A stretch of 7,406 nt of DNA. It comes from an uncultured Fastidiosipila sp. Lineage in GTDB: Bacteria > Bacillota > Clostridia > Saccharofermentanales > Fastidiosipilaceae. The stretch lies in assembly GCA_938014865.1 (NCBI GenBank), contig CALLQJ010000255.1:1-7406 (forward strand). Reading direction: 5' to 3'. Below, one piece after another: positions 1 to 5,747 of the stretch. How positions within the stretch are numbered: the first letter of the stretch is position 1; the number at the start of each line of letters is the position of its first letter. Under the pieces are notes generated by a model. The model had not been told where the DNA came from, ran no database searches, and saw only the letters and a program-made list of their open reading frames with translations. The position numbers and the translations under genes are program-made.

Positions 1-518
1 TTCGAGGCCCTGAGAAAATATGCATCATCGGCCGTAACGGCTGCGGCAAAACGACCCTTCTGAAAAGAGCGGCGCCGGAGCTTCGAAAAAACAATATAAA
101 TTATGCCTGCATGCCGCAGAACTACGATGACAAATTGGACCTTAAACGCAGTCCGGTAGAATTTCTTACGCGCGATCACAGCAAAGCAGAACATACAAGA
201 ATTCGCAGCTGCCTCGGCAGCCTGAACTTCACGCCCGAAGAAATGCTGCGGCCGGTGAAAAGCCTTTCGGGCGGACAGAAAGCCAAGCTCTATTTTGGGG
301 CTATGATATTTTCCCGCGCAGAGTTCCTGCTGCTGGACGAACCGAGCCGGAATTTGTCGCCGCTCTCCGGTCCGGAGATCCGGCAGGCGCTGACGGATTA
401 CAGCGGGGGAATCTTATGTGTCTCGCATGACAGAGCCTTGATCGAGGCCGTTTTTGATAAGGTTTTAGAACTTCGCGAAGACGGTCTGCATTATGTAAAT
501 TTAAAGGAAATAGAGTAA
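1..518 (+). CDS. ABC-F family ATPase, C-terminal half (5' end outside window)
   Basis: This is the second nucleotide-binding domain of an ABC-F protein, a soluble duplicated ATPase without membrane segments. Known relatives act on ribosomes, some as antibiotic-resistance factors. The reading frame is open from the left edge (first full codon at 3), so the ATG at 111 is internal and 171 residues are visible. In window residue numbers: Walker A GRNGCGKTT at 10-18, Q-loop in MPQNYDD at 37-43, signature LSGGQKAK at 88-95, Walker B LLLDEPS at 109-115 with the catalytic Glu at 114, and the switch His in VSHDR near 142. The D-loop reads RNLSPLS instead of the usual NHLD, as in a Firmicute ABC-F subgroup whose members I recall with TRNFSPLS. 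It ends with TAA 50 bases before the GH115 gene, with no terminator between them. The ABC-F call is firm; whether it gives resistance, regulates translation or does something else cannot be read here. Confidence 0.88.
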   Translation, partial: RGPEKICIIGRNGCGKTTLLKRAAPELRKNNINYACMPQNYDDKLDLKRSPVEFLTRDHSKAEHTRIRSCLGSLNFTPEEMLRPVKSLSGGQKAKLYFGAMIFSRAEFLLLDEPSRNLSPLSGPEIRQALTDYSGGILCVSHDRALIEAVFDKVLELREDGLHYVNLKEIE

Positions 519-551
519 AATAACGAAGAACGGCTCTGCTCTTGATGAGGC

Positions 552-561
552 AGGAAAGAGG
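552..561 (+). promoter_or_regulatory. Ribosome binding site of the GH115 gene
   Basis: The purine run AGGAAAGAGG ends six bases before ATG 568 and fixes that start. Its first two bases also belong to the right arm of a weak bulged hairpin (536-541 with 547-553), which could partly mask it. Confidence 0.65.
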
Positions 562-567
562 AATTGG

Positions 568-2595
568 ATGTTTATTAATCAAAAAAGCAAGATCATTTAT
601 CAGGGGGAAGAAGAGGCGGTTTTATATGCGGCCCGGGAAGTGCAGGACGAGTTTTTACGGTATTTCCGGGGCACGGAGGCGAGCGCTGCTTCCGTCCTCT
701 TAGAAAAAGATGCGGCCTTGCCTTCCGAACGTTTCAGGCTTCAGGCCAAAGACGGGAATTTGCATTTAGCGGCAAGCGACAAGAGAGGCTTGGTGTACGG
801 ACTATATTACATAAGCCGCCGTTTTACAGGCCTCCCGGATTTTCATTTCTGGCTGGATTTCAAGCCGGAACGAAAAGAAAAAGCCGCCTTCCCGGATGAT
901 TATATGTATGAGTCGCCGGCGTTTCGAGTGACATACCGAGGCTGGTTCATCAATGACGAGGTTTTGCTTTCGAAGTGGAACTACCAACACAGCAGCGAGG
1001 CGGTCTGGAATGAAGTTTTTTCGACCCTCCTGCGCTGCGGCGGCAATATGGTCATTCCCGGCACGGATAATAACAGCCGGCGTTTCCGCCGCCTGGCACA
1101 ATCCCGCGGGCTGATTATTACGCAGCACCATGCCGAACCTTTGGGGGCGGAAATGTTTTCACATGCTTATCCGGATCTGATTCCGTCCTACCGGCAATAC
1201 CCCGACAAGTTTTACAAGCTCTGGGAAGACGCCGTAAAAGAGCAGTGTGAAGGCGAAGTAATTTGGAATGTCGGCTTCAGGGGACAGGGGGACTACCCCT
1301 TCTGGTCGGACGATCCCGACTACGCAAGCGACGAAGCCCGCGGACGTTTGATTTCCGATATTATCCGCCGGCAGGTCGATTTGCTGCATCACTATCAGCC
1401 CCGTGCGCTTACGGCTGTAAATCTTTACGGCGAGGTCTTGGATCTCTACCGAAAGGGTGTTCTGGATCTGCCGGATGATGCGATAAAAATATGGGCGGAT
1501 AACGGCTACGGCAGAATGCTGACCCGCCGTCAGGGCAATCATGATCCGAGGTTGCCGGCCCTGCCGGAAGCCGGGGACAAGGGACCGCACGGCATGTACT
1601 ACCATGTCTCCTTTTACGATCTGCAGGCAGCCAATCACATGACCCGCCTGCCGGTCGCCCCCAAACGGATCCTTAAGGAAATCGAAGAGGCCTATGAGGC
1701 GGGGATTAAAGACTTCTGGCTCATTAACTGTTCGAATGTGAGGCCGCATGTTTTCTACCTGGCTTTTATTGCCGCTTTATGGCGGCAGCCGATCGGGGCA
1801 AAAGCCTTTGCCGAACGCTTTTTCGCCGCATATTTCCCGGGGGAAGCACTCGGAAAACTTTTAACAAGTGCAGAGGGTTATTTTTCAGCAGCCGTTTCCT
1901 ACGGTGAGCACTGGGACCAAAAAGCAGGCGAGCAGTTCGTCAACCACGTGCCCCGGGCTTTGCTCACGCAGTATATGAAAAACAGCGAAGAACATGCCCG
2001 GGATCTGGAGTGGCTGGTGCGTGCTCAGAGCTTGGAGGAACAAGTCCGCTTTTTCAGCGAAAAGGCGAAAGAAGGCGCAAGACGCTATGCGGCCTATTAC
2101 CGGCAGCTGCTGGGCCACTATGCCGTATTGCAGAAGGCCGAAAACAGACGGCGTTTTTCCGATACCTTTCTTTTGCAGGCCGAGCTTTATCGGCTCTGCT
2201 ACAAGGGCGCGTATTGTGCAGCAGAGGCACTTTCAGCGGCCTTTGCGGGCGATGATCCTTACGCCTTTTATCTCGCCGGAAAGGCTGCCGCCTGCTATTT
2301 CAAGGCAAACCGGAGCATGCGGGAGCGTGAACACGGCAAATGGAACGGTTTTTACGCCAATGACTGCCTAAGTGATATCGAACTGACGGGAAAGCTCTGC
2401 CGCAGCTTTATGCGCTATCTGAGAACCCGCAGCGACGGTCCGGATTTTTACCGCTGGAAGCGTGAATTTCTTTACAGTGAGGATGAGCGGAAAGTGCTTT
2501 TGCTCTTAAATCACGAAAAACATTTGTCCGATGCCGAACTCTTCCGCCTCATGGAAGCGGATTACGGCGAAACGCGTCCGCTTGCGCTAGAATAG
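568..2595 (+). CDS. GH115 family alpha-glucuronidase (xylan side chain), cytoplasmic
   Basis: The protein is recognised as glycoside hydrolase family 115. Known members remove (4-O-methyl)-glucuronic acid from xylan or xylo-oligosaccharides. The 675 residues show family landmarks in order: an N-terminal alpha/beta region (about 1-115) with GLVYGLYYISRRF at 74-86; a barrel region (about 116-410) with YRGWFINDE at 123-131, CGGNMVIPG at 157-165, ITQHHAEPLGAEMF at 184-197, NLYGEV at 285-290, IWADNGYGR at 308-316, GMYYHVSFYD at 342-351 and DFWLINCSNVRP at 382-393; then a helical region ending near EHGKWNGFY at 588-596. There is no signal peptide or membrane segment, so it should act in the cytoplasm on imported oligosaccharides. 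It is shorter than the characterised enzymes I recall (about 800-1000 residues) and seems to lack their C-terminal beta domain. Start ATG 568 has a good ribosome binding site. No xylanase, transporter or xylosidase gene is visible nearby. Family call strong, exact substrate inferred. Confidence 0.85.
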   Translation: MFINQKSKIIYQGEEEAVLYAAREVQDEFLRYFRGTEASAASVLLEKDAALPSERFRLQAKDGNLHLAASDKRGLVYGLYYISRRFTGLPDFHFWLDFKPERKEKAAFPDDYMYESPAFRVTYRGWFINDEVLLSKWNYQHSSEAVWNEVFSTLLRCGGNMVIPGTDNNSRRFRRLAQSRGLIITQHHAEPLGAEMFSHAYPDLIPSYRQYPDKFYKLWEDAVKEQCEGEVIWNVGFRGQGDYPFWSDDPDYASDEARGRLISDIIRRQVDLLHHYQPRALTAVNLYGEVLDLYRKGVLDLPDDAIKIWADNGYGRMLTRRQGNHDPRLPALPEAGDKGPHGMYYHVSFYDLQAANHMTRLPVAPKRILKEIEEAYEAGIKDFWLINCSNVRPHVFYLAFIAALWRQPIGAKAFAERFFAAYFPGEALGKLLTSAEGYFSAAVSYGEHWDQKAGEQFVNHVPRALLTQYMKNSEEHARDLEWLVRAQSLEEQVRFFSEKAKEGARRYAAYYRQLLGHYAVLQKAENRRRFSDTFLLQAELYRLCYKGAYCAAEALSAAFAGDDPYAFYLAGKAAACYFKANRSMREREHGKWNGFYANDCLSDIELTGKLCRSFMRYLRTRSDGPDFYRWKREFLYSEDERKVLLLLNHEKHLSDAELFRLMEADYGETRPLALE

Positions 2596-2604
2596 ATGCT
2601 GTGC

Positions 2605-2610
2605 GGAGGA
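2605..2610 (+). promoter_or_regulatory. Ribosome binding site of the alpha/beta-hydrolase gene
   Basis: GGAGGA lies four bases before ATG 2615, in the 19-base gap after the GH115 stop. The short gap with its own strong site suggests co-transcription with GH115 and independent re-initiation. Confidence 0.7.
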
Positions 2611-2614
2611 CGGC

Positions 2615-3535
2615 ATGCGTCAGGAAAGCTTTAAAACTTTTGATAACAGCAGAATCAGACTTTATTTTTGGGACGATGTTGAAGAACCTGCCGGCATCGT
2701 CCAGATCGCCCACGGCATGGCGGAACACGCGCTGCGCTATGAGGATTTTGCCCGTTTTTTGAACCGGCAGAATCTTATCGCGGCTGCCGATGATCACCGG
2801 GCTTTTGGCCGTTCGGCGGCGCTTGAGGACAATGGGGTTTATGACGGGGATATTTTTGCCGATACCCTGCGTGATCTTTTGGATATTAAAAGCTATCTGC
2901 AGCAGAAATGGCCGGGGCTTCCTTGCTTTTTTCTGGGGCACAGCTACGGTTCCTTCCTGGGCCAGGCTTTTATTCAGGAAGCGGGACAGACGATGCAGGC
3001 GGCGGTCCTCATGGGATCGGATCTTAAAGACCGGGCGGTCTACGGTTTAGCCGCAAAAATGCTGAGCCCTTTCATTTCGCTTCTCGGCTATGAGCGGCCG
3101 GCGCGCCTGCTGGATCGTTTGATTTTCGGCGGCTACGACCGGCTCTTTTCTGAAGGGGAGGGGGCCTGGCTTTCGCGCGACCGGGAAGAAGTGGAACACT
3201 ACTTGCAGGATCCATATTGCGGACAGGTTGCTTCGCTGGGCTTTTATCGTTCTTTTTTGAATTTCCCGAGGCTTTATCAAGAAGAGAAACTCCGGCAGAT
3301 TCCTGAAAATCTGCCCTTGCTGCTGACGGCCGGCTGTGACGATCCGGTAAACGGCGGGAAAGGGAAGGCGGCGGGGATGCAGGCTTTATATGATTTTTAT
3401 CACAAGCTCGGCTTGAAAAATCTTTCGCTTAAGCTCTATCCCGGGGCCCGGCACGAAATTCTGCACGAAATAAACAGGCAGGAAGTATATCGTGATCTGG
3501 CGGATTTTTTCGGAGGCGTTATCTATGCACAATAA
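2615..3535 (+). CDS. Alpha/beta-hydrolase, monoacylglycerol lipase/lysophospholipase-like (Hydrolase_4 type)
   Basis: This 306-residue serine hydrolase has the alpha/beta-hydrolase fold. The catalytic set can be read: oxyanion-side motif HGMAEH at 33-38, DDHRAFGRS at 59-67, nucleophile elbow GHSYGS with Ser110, the acid in GCDDPVN (Asp243 by family alignment) and the base in GARHEIL (His280). Residues about 140-225, including WLSRDREEVEHYLQDP at 185-200, form the cap region typical of this group. There is no signal peptide or membrane helix, so it is probably cytoplasmic. Known relatives cleave fatty-acid esters of glycerol or lysophospholipids, but the fold is promiscuous and the substrate cannot be told from sequence. 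It sits 19 bases after GH115 and overlaps the SDR gene by 11 bases, so all three are probably made together. A role in removing ester groups from imported sugars is possible but unsupported beyond position. Confidence 0.82.
   Translation: MRQESFKTFDNSRIRLYFWDDVEEPAGIVQIAHGMAEHALRYEDFARFLNRQNLIAAADDHRAFGRSAALEDNGVYDGDIFADTLRDLLDIKSYLQQKWPGLPCFFLGHSYGSFLGQAFIQEAGQTMQAAVLMGSDLKDRAVYGLAAKMLSPFISLLGYERPARLLDRLIFGGYDRLFSEGEGAWLSRDREEVEHYLQDPYCGQVASLGFYRSFLNFPRLYQEEKLRQIPENLPLLLTAGCDDPVNGGKGKAAGMQALYDFYHKLGLKNLSLKLYPGARHEILHEINRQEVYRDLADFFGGVIYAQ
3512..3516 (+). promoter_or_regulatory. Ribosome binding site that decides the SDR start
   Basis: GGAGG lies eight bases before ATG 3525, inside the end of the hydrolase gene. 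An in-frame ATG at 3492 would add 11 residues unlike an SDR N-terminus. The ATG at 3525 places the first beta strand (KTVVITG) right at the start, as is normal for the family. Confidence 0.75.
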
Positions 3536-4265
3536 AACAGTGGTCATCACGGGAGCGAGCGGTGATATCGGGCGTCAGGCGGCGCTTCGTCTGGCGGATG
3601 AGGGCTATTCGCTCCTTCTGCATTATTACAAAGGAGAAGAACGAGCGCGGGATCTGGCGGAAACGATCCGCAGCAAAGGGGGAAACGCAGCGCTTTGCTG
3701 TGCCGATCTGCGGGCACCTTCCGGAGCGGAAAAACTTCGAGCGGCAAAACAAAAGCATTTCGGAAGAGCGCTTTACGGCCTTGTAAATGCGCTCGGTGCC
3801 TCGCAGTTTGCGCTTTGCCAGGATGTCTCAAATGACGCCTGGCGGGACGTGATGGCGGTCAACCTGGACAGTGTCTTTTACAGCTGCAGGGCTTTTGTTC
3901 CGGACTTTTTGGAAGAAAAGCACGGCAGCATCGTGAATCTTACTTCGATCTGGGGCCTGTCGGGGGCATCGGTGGAGTCGGCCTATTCGGCAGCTAAAGC
4001 GGGCGTCGTCGGCCTGAGCAAAGCCCTCGCCAAGGAGCTGGGCCCTTCGGGGATCCGGGTGAATGCCGTCGCCCCCGGGGTGATTGAAGGACGGATGAAT
4101 GAGGCATTAGGCAAAGAATGCCTGGAGGCTTTAGCGGAAGAAACCCCTCTGGAACGTCTGGGGCAGCCCTCCGAAATTGCGGAGGTGATCGCTTTCCTGC
4201 TCGGGGACGCGTCCTCCTTTGTCACGGGACAGGTGATCACGGCGGACGGCGGCTTTAATGTCTGA
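3525..4265 (+). CDS. Short-chain dehydrogenase/reductase, YmfI-like (EF-P 5-aminopentanone reductase) or FabG-like
   Basis: This is a classical NAD(P)-dependent SDR of 246 residues, the usual length. Visible elements are the nucleotide-binding TGASGDIG at 9-16, an Asp at 61 in CADL, NALG at 88-91 in place of the usual NNAG, and the full catalytic set Asn113, Ser141, Tyr154 and Lys158 (YSAAK). The C-terminus has RLGQPSEIAE and VTGQVITADGG, as in FabG relatives. The stretch LTSIWGLSGASVESAYS (139-155) and the early LLHYYK (31-36) resemble B. subtilis YmfI as I recall it. YmfI performs the last reduction in making 5-aminopentanol on elongation factor P. Generic 3-oxoacyl-ACP reductases usually have SSVxGxxG there instead. 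Both readings fit the fold; the YmfI assignment is an inference at about even odds. The gene overlaps the hydrolase end by 11 bases, which suggests translational coupling. Confidence 0.85.
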   Translation: MHNKTVVITGASGDIGRQAALRLADEGYSLLLHYYKGEERARDLAETIRSKGGNAALCCADLRAPSGAEKLRAAKQKHFGRALYGLVNALGASQFALCQDVSNDAWRDVMAVNLDSVFYSCRAFVPDFLEEKHGSIVNLTSIWGLSGASVESAYSAAKAGVVGLSKALAKELGPSGIRVNAVAPGVIEGRMNEALGKECLEALAEETPLERLGQPSEIAEVIAFLLGDASSFVTGQVITADGGFNV

Positions 4266-4303
4266 ACGTTCTCGCAATTTTAACGGAGCGGAGAGGGCTT
4301 TTC

Positions 4304-4312
4304 TGCTAAAAT
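4304..4312 (+). promoter_or_regulatory. Candidate extended -10 promoter for the acyltransferase-miaB-mutS unit
   Basis: In the largest intergenic gap (4266-4341) TGCTAAAAT fits the extended -10 pattern TG-N-TATAAT with one mismatch. No good -35 box lies 16-18 bases upstream, which an extended -10 can tolerate. Transcription would start near 4319-4320, leaving a leader of about 22 bases with the ribosome binding site. Nothing else structured was found in the gap. Short motifs like this arise by chance, so confidence is low. Confidence 0.4.
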
Positions 4313-4330
4313 GATAGTATTCACGCGCAT

Positions 4331-4336
4331 GGAGGT
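4331..4336 (+). promoter_or_regulatory. Strong ribosome binding site of the acyltransferase-like gene
   Basis: GGAGGT lies five bases before ATG 4342, a near-consensus Shine-Dalgarno site that supports this start over the next in-frame ATG at 4351. Confidence 0.75.
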
Positions 4337-4341
4337 AAGGC

Positions 4342-5691
4342 ATGGCAAGAATGCATGAAATAATTGATGATATTAATATTCCCGCAAAAAATATCCCGGA
4401 TCTCTGGGAACCTTATTTTATTGCGGCCATGCAGAAGTATGCCCGTGCGGAGGAGACGAAAAAGCGTTTTGAACGGCAATGGTTCCGGCAGCTGAACCGC
4501 TGGCTGAATTTGGAAGACCGGCATATGGACGCCTTGCTTTCGGCGGCCCGGGCGATTGCGGACGACGAGCAGCTTTACGAGTGGTCGCAGTTTGTGCGTT
4601 ATTTGATTTTTGATACGAAAATTATCCGGGACGATGAGAAGCGTCTGGAGGCGCTGCTGCCGGAGGCGGAAGAGGCGCAGACCGAGGATCTCTTTTTTTT
4701 GATTGCCATCCTTTCCGGTGCGGACCGCATCATCAGCCGCTATAAACTGGAAGACTTTGAAGGCAAAGAGATCGAAGCGGTTTTTGCCCTTATTCCGCAG
4801 ATGATGGACCGCTTTTATCACTTGAATAAACACTGGGGACTGAAGGATACGGCCTACCTGACCCGTCTGGCCCGCTCATCGCTTTGGGTTTTTGAATCGA
4901 TTGCTTTTGAATATGCCGCGGCTGAACTGCCGGGGGATATTTACCGCAATCTTCGCTCCGGAGAATGGGTGATGGTGGCGGCGCCGCAGGAACTTTACAA
5001 CAAGAAAGGCAGACGCCTTCCCGCAGCGGAAGAAGCGAAGCTTTTGCATAAGAAGCAGAAGACGGCGCTTCTGATTGACGAAAGTTCTTTGGAACATCAG
5101 GAAGAGAATGCCTTATTTAAAACCGTTCACAGTTATCCGGATGATATTTGGGAAAGCAGGTTTTTCCATACGGAGACCGGCGGTTTTGTCGGCAATGCGC
5201 TGGGTCCGGACGGCCTGGCGCATTCGGCCATGAGAATCTTCGAGGCCGGGCACTGGGAGCGCCGCGTAGATGCCGAAAGCAGTGTTCTGCATATGTATGT
5301 TTCTGCAGAGGATGCGGCCGATCAGGAGAGGGTGGAGGCGGCAGTGGAGGCTGCCCTTGAAAAGGCAGCGGAAAGAGGCCGGAAGGCAGAGGCCGTTCTG
5401 GTCGAATCCTGGGTATTGGATCCGGCGTTTAACAGCACTTTGGATGAAGAGGATCCGCTCCGGCTCTTTGCCGAACATTTCAGGCTTTTCCCGCTGCCTG
5501 CTTCCTCGAAAGAAGCCTTGGAGGAAGTCTTCGGCAGCCGTGCCGCCAAACAGCCGCAAAGGCTCTGGCCGGAAGATGAACCCCTGCAGATTTTGCTGAA
5601 GTCTTTGCGTTCTGCAGGCGTCCGGCCTCAGGTCACGGGCGGCTATATGATCCCCGAGAAAAAAGAACATGCGGAAGAAGACGAGAAATAA
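4342..5691 (+). CDS. GNAT-like acyltransferase domain protein (NAT_N/GNAT_C type), function unknown
   Basis: The 449-residue soluble protein has no signal peptide or membrane helix. Its overall pattern matches the poorly characterised acyltransferase family that Pfam splits into an N-terminal NAT_N and a C-terminal GNAT_C domain; I recognise this by eye, not by a search. Visible parts: a mostly helical N-terminal half (about 1-215) rich in charged residues and Trp/Phe/Tyr; a middle with FHTETGGFVGNALGPDG at 275-291; and a C-terminal domain with VLHMYVS at 315-321, a helix at about 326-347, then VESWVLDPAFNSTL at 354-367, FRLFPLP at 380-386, and PQRLWPEDEPLQILLKSLR at 405-423. The ESWVLDP block corresponds to the family's 'HSWLLDP' block, with Glu for His. 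The last dozen residues are a Glu/Lys-rich tail. Substrate and acyl donor are unknown. The gene likely starts the transcript that continues into miaB and mutS. Confidence 0.72.
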   Translation: MARMHEIIDDINIPAKNIPDLWEPYFIAAMQKYARAEETKKRFERQWFRQLNRWLNLEDRHMDALLSAARAIADDEQLYEWSQFVRYLIFDTKIIRDDEKRLEALLPEAEEAQTEDLFFLIAILSGADRIISRYKLEDFEGKEIEAVFALIPQMMDRFYHLNKHWGLKDTAYLTRLARSSLWVFESIAFEYAAAELPGDIYRNLRSGEWVMVAAPQELYNKKGRRLPAAEEAKLLHKKQKTALLIDESSLEHQEENALFKTVHSYPDDIWESRFFHTETGGFVGNALGPDGLAHSAMRIFEAGHWERRVDAESSVLHMYVSAEDAADQERVEAAVEAALEKAAERGRKAEAVLVESWVLDPAFNSTLDEEDPLRLFAEHFRLFPLPASSKEALEEVFGSRAAKQPQRLWPEDEPLQILLKSLRSAGVRPQVTGGYMIPEKKEHAEEDEK

Positions 5692-5735
5692 TCCTGCGGC
5701 AGGCTTCTGGCCCGCGGCATAAGCGGATGAGGATT

Positions 5736-5741
5736 GAGGAG
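5736..5741 (+). promoter_or_regulatory. Ribosome binding site that decides the miaB start
   Basis: GAGGAG lies six bases before GTG 5748. The in-frame ATG at 5727 has only a weak GCGG upstream and would place this strong site inside the coding sequence, so the GTG is the better start. Confidence 0.65.
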
Positions 5742-5747
5742 AAAAAG

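Noticed and set aside
516..521. TAAAAT at the ABC-F stop codon as a -10 box for GH115
   Set aside because: No TG extension and no acceptable -35 box at the right distance; likely chance in a short AT-rich stretch.
536..553. Hairpin between the ABC-F and GH115 genes as a terminator
   Set aside because: The six-pair stem has a bulged G and no run of T follows it, so it does not fit a rho-independent terminator.
1159..1749. Minus-strand open frame of 196 codons inside the GH115 gene
   Set aside because: It lies wholly within a convincing GH115 coding sequence, has no recognisable domain and no independent promoter or ribosome binding site; it is a codon-bias shadow.
568..4265. A dedicated xylan-utilisation locus
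   Set aside because: Only one gene (GH115) is clearly carbohydrate-related; no transporter, xylosidase, xylanase or sugar-responsive regulator is visible, so a full locus cannot be claimed.
4370..4379. Palindrome ATATTAATAT near the start of the acyltransferase gene as an operator
   Set aside because: It lies inside codons 10-13 and AT-rich codons are common just after start sites; there is no second copy or flanking operator structure.
4321..4833. Minus-strand open frame of 170 codons over the start of the acyltransferase gene
   Set aside because: It overlaps the strongest ribosome binding site and a well-supported start on the + strand and has no family resemblance.
5692..5747. GC-rich gap with CCTGCGGCAGG as a terminator or riboswitch before miaB
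   Set aside because: The stem is only four to five pairs with almost no loop and no T run, and the gap is too short for a known riboswitch.
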